NCBI GenBank assembly: GCA_030789695.1
Contig: CM061141.1
Location: forward strand, 193,513,689 to 193,577,688
Origin: Scilla litardierei
Lineage: Eukaryota > Streptophyta > Magnoliopsida > Asparagales > Asparagaceae
Direction of reading: 5' to 3'
DNA length: 64,000 bases
The notes beneath the pieces were generated by a model. The model did no database searches, was not told the DNA's origin, and saw only the letters and a program-made list of their open reading frames with translations. The number at the start of each line of letters is the position of its first letter. Position 1 is the stretch's first letter. A program made the position numbers and the translations under genes. Below are positions 1 to 9,343 of the stretch, piece after piece.

Positions 1-944
1 TCGGTGGCACCTGAATCAATTATCCAAAAGGGATTAGATTCTACAAGAAATATTGAACTAGAAACACATATGTAACTAGTATTATTACAAGTTACCTTGT
101 CACCTCCATCCACACATGAACGGGCAAAGTGACCTAACTTGTTGCACTTGAAGCACTTCATCTTCTTCAAGTCATTCTTCTTGTGACATTTCTTGTTCCC
201 ACCCTTTTGTTTGGGTTTCTTGGTAGACACTGGTTGCTTTTTATGTTCATGAGCAAACTTCGAGCGATGTTTACGTTTCTTTCCCCCGTGTGAGGAACTA
301 GCAACCATGTGCACTTCTGTACTTGGCTTGGCGGCCGCAAGCCGCTCTTCCTCTAACTCGAGGTGCTTAGAAAAGTCGCTGAAGTTCTTGATGCTCTCAT
401 TATGAGTGAGATGCGTCTTCATATTGTCCCATTCGATTGGTAGGGAACGTATGATCGCTTGGATTTGTTGCTCATCAGTGAGCACATGACCTGCATCCTT
501 TAACTCTGAAATAAGATTCGCCATGTGTCGTAGATGCATTCCCATGGAATGATGTGGACTTTTTTTGTACGAATCGAATTTTATAGTTAAAGAGCGAAGT
601 TTGGTCACCGAGGTACCACCAAACTTCTCCTCTAGCTTGGACCATATGTCCATAGCTAGGTCATATTCTCGGAAGATTCGCATTATGTCGTCGGCCATAC
701 TTGACAACAACGTAATGCGAGCAATTTTTTTCTTCCGAGACCAAGCATCGAAAGCTTCCTTGTCTCTTCTGTGTTGGGCCATAGTGCCTAACTCAGGTTC
801 AATCATTTTGTTCATCAGAGTTTCGAGCACATCTTGCTCCTCTAGAACATATTGTATCTTCATGGACCACAGTTTGTAATTATCACCGTTGAGTTTTTCA
901 CCTTTGTTCAACTCAGCGACGATGTTCTTAGCAGCGAAAGACAT
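1..944 (-). CDS. copia-1 Gag and start of protease, Ty1/copia polyprotein (truncated by window edge)
   Basis: An uninterrupted minus-strand frame starts at the ATG at 944-942 and is still open after 314 codons at the window edge. The N-terminal part looks like copia Gag (start MSFAAKNIVAELNKG; an NYKLWSMKIQ segment near residue 25). A lysine-rich stretch precedes a CX2CX4HX4C zinc knuckle (CFKCNKLGHFARSC) near residues 265-280. The frame ends in WIIDSGAT, the retroviral-type aspartic protease active site. Gag coats and packages the element RNA and protease would mature the polyprotein. There is no stop or frameshift in the visible part, unlike the neighbouring Athila genes, so this copy looks fairly young. 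Integrase, RT and RNase H should lie beyond the left edge. The order gag then protease and the adjacent Met-type primer site fit Ty1/copia. Confidence 0.9.
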   Translation of the reverse strand, partial: MSFAAKNIVAELNKGEKLNGDNYKLWSMKIQYVLEEQDVLETLMNKMIEPELGTMAQHRRDKEAFDAWSRKKKIARITLLSSMADDIMRIFREYDLAMDIWSKLEEKFGGTSVTKLRSLTIKFDSYKKSPHHSMGMHLRHMANLISELKDAGHVLTDEQQIQAIIRSLPIEWDNMKTHLTHNESIKNFSDFSKHLELEEERLAAAKPSTEVHMVASSSHGGKKRKHRSKFAHEHKKQPVSTKKPKQKGGNKKCHKKNDLKKMKCFKCNKLGHFARSCVDGGDKVTCNNTSYICVSSSIFLVESNPFWIIDSGAT

Positions 945-1239
945 TTTAGCTTTAAAATGCTGCAAAAGTCAAAAAAAAAATCGATCAAAAAACATTGCAT
1001 AATTTCTATACATTTTGAAAAGTTACTTTCGAAAAATATTGAAGATGTTGCTCTAGAATTGGAAAGGTCATTACGATTCCAATCACCATCTAGGACAACT
1101 TTCAATATTTCCCCATCACTTATCAAACAATAGTACTCTTATAGTACTTGCAGCGAAAAAACTATTTTGAACCCTTGTTGTACTTGCAAAATATTTGGCA
1201 AGACCTACAACCCCTGATAGGGTGACAGAGTCGAATAGT

Positions 1240-1965
1240 TTGACAAACGATGTGACGCAAGGCCGGCTGGCAATGGCACAATACCACAGGGCCGTGCACA
1301 AGGCTGCAGGGCACAAGGCCATTGCCGGGAGGTAGCGGCCTTCCCCGGCCATGGCCGGGAGGGCCATTGCCGGGAGGTAGCGGCCTTCCCCGGCCATGGC
1401 CGGGGTCGAGCCATGGCCGTGCCAAGGCCGGATTCCCCCCCGAAGAGAGAGTTGCCATTGCAGCATGGCCAAGGCCGAACACCCCCTGAGGGGAGTTTTC
1501 TGCAAGCCACCGCCGCTGGCCCCCGTAGGGATCCAGACCCTCCCCCCCCCCCCCCCCCCCCCCCGCCGGGGGCTTTGCCGCAGGCAACTACCGCCGGCCC
1601 CATAGGGGCCGGCCATGCAGGCTCCCCCTCCCCATATCTCCTGGGTCGAGGCCGGGGTCCGGCGGCCCTGGCTTGGCCAGGGCCGGCCTCTTCGGCCCTG
1701 GCCGAGGCCAGGGCGCCTCGGCCCTGGCCGAGGCTAGGGCCGTGCGTGAGGCTAGAGCGCCTCAGCCCTGGCAGAGGCCAGGGCCGGGCGTGGCCCTGAC
1801 CGAGGCCAGGGCCGGCCTCTTCGGCCCTGGCCTCTGCCAGGGCCGGGCATGGCCCTGGCCGAGGCCAGGGCGCCTCGGCCCTGGCCGGCCTCCTCGGCCC
1901 TGGCCTCTGCCAGGGCCGGGCATGGCCCTGGCTGGCCTCCACCCTTTGGAGTCCGGCCGAACACC
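1240..1965. repeat. GC-rich inverted/tandem repeat block in the copia-1 leader
   Basis: The block is built from many copies of self-complementary units such as GGCCCTGGCCGAGGCCAGGG, plus two copies of a GCCATTGCCGGGAGGTAGCG unit at about 1318-1395. GC content is far above the surrounding leader. The units could fold into strong RNA structure. Whether it was captured or expanded in place cannot be told from one copy. Confidence 0.7.
1542..1564 (+). repeat. Poly-C tract, 23 bases
   Basis: An uninterrupted run of 23 C (G on the transcribed minus strand) lies inside the GC-rich leader block. Length is prone to replication slippage and sequencing error. Confidence 0.9.
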
Positions 1966-2528
1966 CCTTAGGGTCTTGGTTGTCATTGGCCGAAGCCAAC
2001 CCCATCCCCAATGGGGAGGGGGGTGCATAGCCTTCATGACCCACATGGCCATGGTGATCATGCACCAAAGAGATATGTTATTGCCATACTACATGGTGAC
2101 ATTGCACCATGCCCTTCCATGGCAATCTTCTTCTCCGATGAGAAGTTTTGTAACCACCATCTTCTTCGATGAGACACCCGTTCATCGAGAAAGTGGTTAT
2201 GCTTTAATGGCCGTGTGCTAAAAAGAAAAACAAAACACACACTTTCAAGGCCGCAAACTTCACGCTCTACATGAAGAGAGTGCCCATTCCCTATTGAATG
2301 GAGACTCAGCATCCATGAGGAGTGCGAGTTTGGCGAGATGAACGGTCAGTTCTTCCCGTCACGGAGAGTTCCTGCCATATCCGTAATGGCAGAAGACCCT
2401 AACGTGAAAATAACAACTTTTACGTTCTCTCCGTCACGATGCGCTCCTACCATATCCATAATGGTAGGATACTCATTCGTGAAAGAGACAACGTCACATT
2501 CATCGGTGAGACTGGGGCGAACCCATGT

Positions 2529-2541
2529 GGCTTTGATACCA
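2529..2541 (-). other. copia-1 primer binding site, initiator-Met tRNA type
   Basis: On the minus strand TGGTATCAAAGCC lies one base inside the LTR. It matches the usual copia site TGGTATCAGAGC at nearly all positions (A for G at one). This is where tRNA-Met would prime minus-strand DNA synthesis, and it fixes the element orientation. Confidence 0.85.
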
Positions 2542-2542
2542 A

Positions 2543-3069
2543 TGTGGGATCCCATCATTAGATGATAGAGAATCGAAAGAGAGAAGAGACTTACGTTTGC
2601 GTACGCTACGCTATAATCTCTGAACTTCGCCCTCAGATTCGCCACAACAGTCGGTACTTTGTCACAGAGGATCAAAGCAACGTTTCACCGTCTAAATCTC
2701 TATTTGGAAGAAGAACTTAATGGAAGGGAGAAGAGGAAAAATAAGTTGCCTTATGCAAACTTATGGCATGAATGACTCGTATTGAAAGCCTTACCCTTGG
2801 GTCCTATTTATAGGCCAAGGGGGTAGTTATTGTAGGAAATAACTACTTATAAGCTTATTAGCCTATATTAACACCATTCCTTATCCTCTTCCTTATGCAC
2901 TTATCAAGTGCCTTTATGCACTAATAAAGTGACTTTTTCCACTTATCGAGTGGTCCTTTTCACACATGAAAAGGTTCCCTTCGCACATGCTTTCATGCAC
3001 GTGACATCTGAGGTCCATAGACCCTCATACATCCCCTCATGGGTGTATACATATCGTCCATATCCAACA
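2543..3069 (-). repeat. copia-1 5' LTR (527 bp)
   Basis: On the minus strand the LTR runs from TGTTGGATATGG at 3069 to GGGATCCCACA at 2543, with the usual TG...CA ends. The primer site follows directly. Sequence beyond 3069 is the Athila ORF1-like gene, whose frame is cut there, so 3069/3070 is the insertion junction. The matching target duplication lies outside the window. A TATA box is present. The inner end is clearly related to the LTR at the right edge of the window (63884 onward): both carry GACTTACGYTTGCGTAYGC. Confidence 0.9.
2802..2814 (-). promoter_or_regulatory. TATA box of copia-1 LTR
   Basis: CCTATAAATAGGA on the minus strand lies about 260 bp from the 3' end of the LTR, a normal place for the U3/R boundary. 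Confidence 0.75.
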
Positions 3070-4355
3070 AGGAGGTGGTGGTGGTAATGCGGACCAGAGA
3101 GGTGGCGACAGTGGTGATCAGGACAGAAGCTGGGATGACATGACTAGGATCAGCCCCGGAGTCTCCCCGTGATGCAGGAATGTCCTGCTCGCCTAAGTGG
3201 ACGGCAGGGGAAGGTGGTCTAGGTGCGCCCGGGATGAAAGGAAGACGTAACCCCCCAAGAAACTCGGGATCAAGTAGGAAAGTCCAGTCTGCCACAAATG
3301 GATGGTCATGCGAGCGGGGTTGGGCAGAATGGTATAGGGAGCTGGGGGGTGCCCGTAATGGAAGGTGAGGCGGTCATCGGGGCGGGGCTTAATCATGTGA
3401 ATATGTCGTAGGACATCTAGATCTAGACGTGAGGGTCTTGCGGCAGAAGAAAGACCTCGGGGGATGATAATGTTGAACTGGGGAGTAGAGCAATGATCGC
3501 TATAAGGCCCCCGCAACAAAGATTGCCCTTGCCGTCGTGGCTAATTTCAAGAAGCTTTTGAATAAGCCAATCGCCGACATGGACGGGAACGGTAAGAGAC
3601 CTAAAAGAAATCCCGTAATCCCCGCGGACAAAGGGAAAGGTCATGGCCCACAAAATGAAGAGATCAGGGATGGTCACGGTACCTGACTCATCCCTGGGGG
3701 AAAACGTGCATGATAAGATCCGGTGAGCCAGACGGAAGATGGGGTGAATGATGGAGGAGGCCTTGGCCTTACATCTGGGGTAACGAGGGTGCAGGGTGAG
3801 GCGGAACCAAAACTGATCGACGTCAAATTCCGGGGGATACCTGTAAGAACGGATAGCGTCGTTCCCCAAGATGAGGAAACCAAAGATGTTATTAATGATA
3901 TCCAGGTGGGTGCGAATGGTTCGGTTACGGACCCGAAATATGACGACCGACCCCGACTCACAGACAAGTGTGGATAAAAATTCGAGGGTGAGGGAGGGGC
4001 ATGACACTGCTGAGGCATTTAGGAAAGCCAGCCAACCTAAATTTGCGAAGAGAGTCTCGATCTCGGTGAATACACCGAGATCGATAAGGGTTTGGGTGTG
4101 GGCAAATTTGGTCAATAGATGCCCCCGAGCATCAAGTCTATGATAGAAATCCTTATGCTCATGGTTCCTAAAGCGGGAGCTATGCGGGCCCATCAGTGGG
4201 TCCTCAACTGGGACGATAGGTTGGGGTTCGGGTTGGGGTTATGCAGGCTGTGCGGGAGGAGGACGTGAGTGTGGTGGACGTGTAGTTTTACATCTCTTGC
4301 GAGACGACCCATCCTCTCGCATGATACCCTTACCCTTATCTTTATCTTTGGCCAT
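3070..4355 (-). pseudogene. Athila ORF1-like gene (broken; truncated by copia-1 insertion)
   Basis: The frame opens with MAKDKDKGKGIMRED at 4355, has an in-frame TAA near 4240, continues in the same frame, and ends with a stop at 3423. Homologous-looking sequence continues in other frames to 3070, where the copia-1 LTR cuts it. The middle segment (FRNHEHKDFYHRL, LFANLGWLAFLN, LTLEFLSTL) has the spacing of the plant Athila ORF-1 family. The function of that family is not established; I do not assign one. A basic Lys/Arg N-terminus is visible. Damage: one nonsense codon, at least one frameshift near 3430-3520, and truncation. The family assignment rests on pattern memory, not a search. Confidence 0.65.
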
Positions 4356-4787
4356 GTGAGTGTGTGTGTGTGTGAGTGTATGCAAGATGCAATGAATGCA
4401 CACTAACACATGCAATTGAGCAAAATGAAATTCTAGGGCAATATATAAAATTGAGCTAAGGAGCGAAGTTACCCAAGCGAGATGAAGATCCTTGCTCGTA
4501 GATGTCCCAACGCTACGCAATGGGGAGAAGTGTGAAACCGCGGCAACTCTTTTCAGCAAATTTCAAAAATGGGGGGGGGTTGGGCGAAAACTAGGGTTTT
4601 GATGCGGGTGAAATCGAAGAGAAAGAGAGAGAGATCGATGGAAAGATGGAAACGGAGAGTGGAGGGATCGATCTAGGCGGTTTGGCGGTCGGTTGGGGGA
4701 GAAATGAGGCCGGTTGGGGGTTGGGGAAGTCGAAACGGCGAGAGAGAAATCGAGATCAGACGAGGGAGATGAACGGGTGGGTGTTGT

Positions 4788-4799
4788 GGTATATATAGG
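4788..4799 (-). promoter_or_regulatory. TATA box of the A1 spacer
   Basis: CCTATATATACC on the minus strand lies immediately downstream of the CCGATCGG motif array and about 430 bp from the ORF1-like ATG. Confidence 0.55.
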
Positions 4800-4808
4800 T
4801 TTTAAGTC

Positions 4809-5154
4809 AAACCGATTGGGTGAGTTTTCACCCGATCGGTTGACAATTAGGTCGAAAATATTGCTGAAAATTGGCTACAGGCGAACCGATCAGGTGATAA
4901 CTCACCCAATTGGTTGGCCGCTTCACAATTTTTCTCGAAAGTTTAGTACAGCTCACCCGGTCAGTCACCCGACCATGCTTTGTATCAACCGATCGGTTGA
5001 TCAATTCCCAAAATTTTCCGAGACTTCTGCTCAGCTCACACAGTCTGCCACCCGGTCTTAGCTTGCTTCACCCGATCGGTTCGTTGGAGCTCAGATACGG
5101 CCATTGTCTGATACATCTTACCCAATCGGTTGAATGGTCACCCGATTGGGTGAG
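4809..5154. repeat. Array of CCGATYGG paired motifs (A1 spacer)
   Basis: At least eight copies of CACCCGATCGGTTGA-like words occur in alternating orientation, several as close inverted pairs (for example AACCGATTGGGTGA facing TCACCCGATCGGTT at 4810-4845). The same motif fills the U3 of the A1 5' LTR at 19702-20153. Their place just upstream of a TATA box suggests an enhancer role. Confidence 0.7.
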
Positions 5155-5284
5155 GGCTTATTTCCTGCAAAAAATTACGAATGGCCTAAGTTTCTCGACC
5201 GATGATCCCGCAGCTGGATTTAATTATTAAAATAGAAAAAATAAAGATAACAAAAATCCTAAAAACGAGGATAAAAGTTCAGAG

Positions 5285-5302
5285 CATGGGTTGCCTCCCA
5301 TG
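5285..5302 (-). other. Stem-loop after A1 protease frame
   Basis: CATGGG-AGGCAA-CCCATG is a perfect 6-bp stem with a 6-base loop, 47 bases after the stop of the gag-protease frame. I recall a GGGAGGCAACCC word at the end of the main frame in other Athila-type elements; that would mark the former end of pol here. Confidence 0.5.
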
Positions 5303-5348
5303 AAGCACTTTTGTTTAACGTCGTTTGCTCAACGCCCGTAGATGATAT

Positions 5349-6500
5349 TCAAGGCGGACAGGGGTGATGCCCTAAGATCGGCATCGCTTCAGATTCAGAG
5401 TTGGCGGCCTTCGGTGTCGTCGGCGGTGACAAGAAAACTTGCTCGACGACCCTCCCTCCGTTGACGGGATCCGGGGGCTTCTCCCTTATAGTGGCGTCTA
5501 CCGCCACTCTTTTCAGGATTCGAATCTCGTCTCCAGTGAGCCCCATGGGCTCTTTCCCTTTCCTCCTCGTCTGAGGAACTTTTTGAAATCTGGGAGGGAC
5601 CGTATGTGCCGCATCCGCTTTCCCAGAGACTTCATCTTTCTTCAGGCCGACTGGTTCTTCTAAGTCCCCCAAGCTATCGGGTGGATTTCTTGAAAGAATT
5701 TCCCAGGAGCTTGCTTCCACAACTCTCTCTTCTTCTAACTCCAGCACATTGCATCTTGGATCATTCGGGAGATTGGGTACTTCATTGACAACCCCAAGTC
5801 AAACTTGAATTTTTCGTTGTCGACGTTAAGGGAAAGCTTTCCATTCTTCACATCTATTAAAACGCCGGCAGTGGCCATGAAAGGCCGTCCAAGGATGATG
5901 TGGGTGTGCGCATCTTCAGGCATGTCCATGACGACGAAGTCCACTGGCACATGCACCCCACTTACGTTGACAGGGAGGTCATCTACAACACCCACCGGAT
6001 ATTTGACTGATCGGTCTGCAAGCTGTAGGGTCATACCGGTGGGCTCCAAGTCGCCCATCCCTATCCTCTTATACAGCGACAGGGGCATTAAACTGACGCT
6101 CGCTCCAAGATCGACGAACGCGTAATGGATCTTTACCTCCCCGATCGTACAAGGGATAGAGAAACTCCCTGGGTCTTTAAGCTTAGGCGGATTTGCTCTC
6201 TGAATGAGAGCATTGCATTCCGCCATTAATACGACCTTCTCCTTTCTGGATCCTCTTGTCACTAAATCCTTTAAAAATTTGGCGTAGGAGGGAATCGTCT
6301 CGATAGCTTCAAGGAAGGGGATTTGCAAGCTTAGATCCTTGACCATGGTAAAGAATTTGCCATACTTTTCGTCTATCTTGGCTTGAGCTAGCCGTTGTGG
6401 AAAAGGCATAACGGGCTTGAACACTTTGAGGCTCCCTTCCTCGTTTTTCTTCTTCTCCTCTTCAGGGACTCCCTCCGGAGTCGTTGGTTTTGGCGACGAA
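5349..6500 (-). pseudogene. A1 gag-protease, C-terminal part (downstream of Tekay-1 insertion)
   Basis: This continues the gag frame broken at 16942. The reading frame matches exactly across the Tekay-1 insertion once one copy of ACGAA (6496-6500) is counted. Visible: VMPFPQRLAQAKIDEKYGKF, the protease core VDLGASVSLMPLSLY (aspartate followed by LGA instead of the usual SGA), LQLADRSVKYPVGV, and the flap-like region ending ILGRPFMATAGVLIDV. These are typical of Athila-type aspartic protease. The frame ends at 5735 and a -1/+1 shift near 5747 moves to a further 130-codon tail ending at 5349. No RT follows. The family role is Gag-Pol maturation; this copy is unlikely to be active. Confidence 0.75.
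6496..6500 (+). repeat. Target-site duplication of Tekay-1, left (ACGAA)
   Basis: ACGAA lies directly before the left LTR and again directly after the right LTR (16942-16946). The flanking Athila gag frame is continuous when one copy is removed. Confidence 0.95.
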
Positions 6501-6842
6501 TGTCACGCCCCGCTTCCCAAAAACGTGGAGGCGAAGCGTGAGAAGGTCCGCTCAGACTTGAAGCTACAAAGCCGCAAGTCCGATAAGCGTCAATCACTTT
6601 AAACTGCAGGTCCTTGCAACGCGAAACGAAACAAGATAATAATAACGAAAGAGACAAAAAGAACATCTCAGAATATCCATAATAATAAATCTCAACAACG
6701 CAGAAAAGCCACCAGGCTACAAATAAAAGAGTCTAAAAGAGGCCTAGCATGGCCAACAAAAGTACAAAGTACGAAAATAAGGAAAAGGTGCAAGCACCGA
6801 CATCTAACAGCAACCTAAAGCAAAAGCAAGTAAAATCAGTCT

Positions 6843-6950
6843 CTAAGACTGGTCTCCGGTGTCCTCGAACTCCTCAACGAACGTAGGCTCGGGCTCAGCG
6901 TCAGCAAACACCTCGTCCTCAGCAACTGTCTCTGGCTCAGGGTCTAACAT
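6843..6950 (-). CDS. Acidic small ORF in Tekay-1 3' LTR (35 aa)
   Basis: The ATG at 6950 opens 35 codons (MLDPEPETVAEDEVF... ...EDTGDQS) ending in TAG at 6843. Tekay-2 has a 35-codon and X a 36-codon frame at the same place with the same start ML and the ending DTGDQS or DTGDHSY, although the surrounding DNA has diverged. About 16 of 35 residues are Asp or Glu. The frame is open upstream for 187 codons in this LTR, but only this part is kept elsewhere. The product is not recognised. Confidence 0.5.
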   Translation of the reverse strand: MLDPEPETVAEDEVFADAEPEPTFVEEFEDTGDQS

Positions 6951-7608
6951 GTGGCACCCAAAGAGAAAGGGGCACATGTCAGCAAGTCTGGAAGACTTGT
7001 GCAAGTGAAACTGAAAGGTGGTAAAAGTAAAGCAACCTAGCAGTTCCAGCATGAATGCGATGACATGGCAGTTTAAAGTATGAGTACAACAGGTAAAGAA
7101 AAGTAAAGTAAAGTACGAGCATGGCATGGCATTCACAAGACAAGTACAAGACAAGTAAAGAAAACACCTCGTGCACAGAGATTCCGCCTTTTGGCTAGAG
7201 TGGCTGCGCGGGCCAACTCCTAAGCTCAAGCGAACGGTTATCCCTACCCCTCCACGTGTATCGAGCCAGGGCATTACCCCCGAACACGGAATGCTCGCTT
7301 CTGGACCACGAGCCAGGAAGTGTGTAAACAAGTATGGCGTAGGGGTGCACCTAGCCGGACAAGTAGTACAAGGACAAGTATTGTAGCGTGTGCTACGATG
7401 CAACAATCAATGCATGGATGACATGGCATGGCAAGTAGTAAAGCGTACAAGTAAGAAAAGTAAACGTGACAGTTTAGTATGCATGAATGACAAGTTTAAT
7501 GGTTGGATCTAGCTTCGTTGTCAAGCTAGATCATTTAGGTGACGGATCTAGTTTCGTTGTCAAACTAGATCAAGTAGGCGTCTAGCCAGCTATCATTTCA
7601 CTGACTAG
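6947..7608 (-). other. Conserved hairpin module in Tekay-1 3' LTR
   Basis: In transcript order: stem CTAGTCAG/CTGGCTAG with loop containing GAAATGATA (7608-7582); two tandem hairpins with loop GACAACG, stems GATCTAGTTT/AAACTAGATC (7571-7545) and GATCTAGCTT/AAGCTAGATC (7532-7506); GTAGC-ACAC-GCTAC (7396-7383); CAAGTCT-TCC-AGACTTG (6999-6983); and ACATGTG...CACATGT (6979-6947) just at the small-ORF start. The same series is found in X, Tekay-2 and S with different but still paired stems. Confidence 0.65.
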
Positions 7609-8635
7609 TCTCTTTTACGCTAAAAGCAAGGAAGTGGCCTAAAAACATGGCCCTACACAAGAGTTGGCAAGTTTCACTTGCCTGCAACTATCACGTCAAG
7701 AAAACACCGTCCAACGAGTCCAAAGTCACGATTCCTACGTGCACAAGTCCACCGGCCTACATCCGTTTTATTAATCTTGATTAGTGATTTCTAAAACATT
7801 TAAAAATACTTTAAAATACTGATTTTTAGTCTTGATTAGCATGCAATTGGGTTGGGGGTCCTAGGGGTGCAAAACGTTACCTCAACACGACGCGAAAGCT
7901 ACACCGGCGTCGGGTAGCGACGCCGGGGGTTGGAATAATAAGATCGCGCTCCAAGTCCAGATTCCAATTAGATTCCTCGCTGGAAATTCAGAGCAATCAA
8001 CCCGGGGCGACGATTCCAGATTCCAAAGCTCGCACGTGCGACGACGGGCTACGACGTGCGACGACGTCGTACGCGGCAAGTCGTCGAAGAGAACGTACCA
8101 AAGTGGGGCCCACAGTAGTCCTAGGGACCTTTGGGGAACCCACAATAACTCCGGAGAACTTGGGGGGCCCACGGAGGCAAGCGATGCGACGGATGCGGGG
8201 TTGCGACAAGTGGCCGTCGGTCGTACACAGCCAATGCGGGGACTTGGCTCGGTCAGACACGGGGGCGGCGCTGTTGCAACGCTTTGGGTCGGTCGCAGCA
8301 GCGGGGGCGAGCGCTTCTCTCGGTCAGACACGCTGGGGGCCTCGGTCAGGCGCTTGGGTGCGGGGCGGAGCAGCGTTGCAGCGATGCAGCGCTCGGGCGC
8401 TCGGTCACAGCGGGCGGGGCGACCGGTCAGGCACGCTGCGGAGCGGGGGACGAGCGGGGGTGCGATGCGGGGCCGGTGCGGAGCGGGGCCTCGGTCAGAC
8501 CGAGAGCTCCTCTCGGTCAAGCGGGGGAACGGGGCGACGGTGCTGAAGCGATGCGGAGCGGCGATGGATGCGGGCGAGGCGGCCGGTCAGAGCGGGCGGA
8601 TGCGGGGGTTTTCTTCGGTCGTGCGGGGTGCTGAA

Positions 8636-8665
8636 CGTCGCAACGTTGCGACGATTCGTCGCAAC
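8636..8665 (-). other. Strong palindrome near the predicted cap site, Tekay-1 3' LTR
   Basis: CGTCGCAACGTTGCGACG (8636-8653) is a perfect 18-base palindrome, and the overlapping GTTGCGACGA/TCGTCGCAAC (8645-8665) is a 10-bp stem. It lies about 70-100 bases downstream of the TATA box. The same sequence is at 16252-16281 in the other LTR. Confidence 0.7.
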
Positions 8666-8730
8666 GTCCAAAAAGAGTTTGGAAGAGGCTAGGGCTAATT
8701 TCTTTGGAAAATAGGACTTGCTAGGGGTTG

Positions 8731-8741
8731 CTTATATAGTA
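8731..8741 (-). promoter_or_regulatory. TATA box of Tekay-1 3' LTR
   Basis: TACTATATAAG on the minus strand marks the junction of AT-rich U3 and the GC-rich transcribed part. Confidence 0.6.
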
Positions 8742-9324
8742 TAGGGGGGTTGACTTGGTCTAGGGCTAAATCTAATAGGATTAGAATTCAAAAAGATTTG
8801 AAATTTGAATTCAAACTTCTCCAACCCAATCTAGGATTTGACCTGGTCCAAATGAGCTGGAAATTGGCTCAAAAATTCTTTAAAACGTTTAAAACTCAAA
8901 TAAATTTTATTTGGCCGAAAATACTTTATAAATAAATTATTAAAAATAATATAAAACTTGTAAAAATTATAAAAGTGGTCAAATTAACTCCAAAAATTAT
9001 AAAATAAATATTGTGGTGATCGTGGCGACGAATGTGAGCTAACTAAGAAGACGGATCTCAAATTCGACGTCGGACGACGAAACTAAAAATAGAAACGTCT
9101 CCCGTCAAAAGTGAAAGTCGTCACGTCTCATCGAGTAAGTTCAAATTGTGGGAAAACGACTCGAGAAGTGTCGTTCCAAGATAGTGCCACTATTTAATAC
9201 TCTCAGAGACGTTCGCAACAGCGTATCACACAAAAGCATTCAAAATCAAACAAAGTCTAAAATAAACACGTGCACGGCCAAAAGCACGTGCACGAACGAA
9301 GTACAACGAAAACGTACCGTTACA

Positions 9325-9337
9325 TCCTCCCCACCTT
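9325..9337 (-). other. Polypurine tract of Tekay-1
   Basis: AAGGTGGGGAGGA on the minus strand ends exactly at the 3' LTR start TGTAACG. This is where plus-strand DNA synthesis would be primed. Tekay-2 (55547-55559) and X (52402-52414) have the same layout. Confidence 0.85.
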
Positions 9338-9343
9338 AGAAAT

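Larger units (their letters stand above)
945..2528 (-). other. copia-1 untranslated leader between primer site and gag
   Basis: A 1.58-kb leader lies between the primer site and the gag ATG. It holds open frames (for example 1205-2068 on the minus strand), but their predicted proteins are Pro/Arg/Ala/Gly repeats with no recognisable domain, so I do not call them genes. The flanks (945-1240 and 2000-2528) are of ordinary composition and resemble a normal copia leader; the centre is GC-rich repeat DNA listed separately. A near-repeated pair on the minus strand around 2346-2480 contains GGATATGG and CGTGACGG in both halves, so part of the leader was duplicated. Confidence 0.6.
4356..5340 (-). 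promoter_or_regulatory. Promoter-like spacer upstream of the A1 ORF1-like gene
   Basis: This 985-bp stretch has no gene. From right to left it holds a stem-loop just after the protease frame, an AT-rich stretch, an array of CCGATCGG-type motifs, a TATATATA box near 4790, a C/T-rich leader, and then the ATG at 4355. That is the layout of an LTR U3 followed by a leader, yet it is not an LTR copy: outside the motif array it does not match the A1 5' LTR. I infer an internal promoter for the ORF1-like gene. Confidence 0.45.
6501..9324 (-). repeat. Tekay-1 3' LTR (2824 bp)
   Basis: On the minus strand the LTR runs from TGTAACGGTACG at 9324 to GGGGCGTGACA at 6501. It carries an AT-rich U3 start, a TATA box (8731), a GC-rich transcript start region, then an AT-richer region with hairpins and an acidic small ORF. 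Several open frames occur in the GC-rich part (for example 7882-8520 minus) and reappear in the other LTR simply because the LTRs are identical; none has a known domain. Confidence 0.95.

Noticed and set aside
1205..2068. 287-codon minus-strand ORF in the copia-1 leader
   Set aside because: Repetitive Pro/Arg/Ala/Gly translation of the GC-rich repeat; no domain and no reason to be coding.
8036..8692. Long plus-strand ORFs in Tekay-1 LTRs (also 15562-16308)
   Set aside because: Opposite to the element transcript, GC-driven, and identical in both LTRs only because the LTRs are identical.
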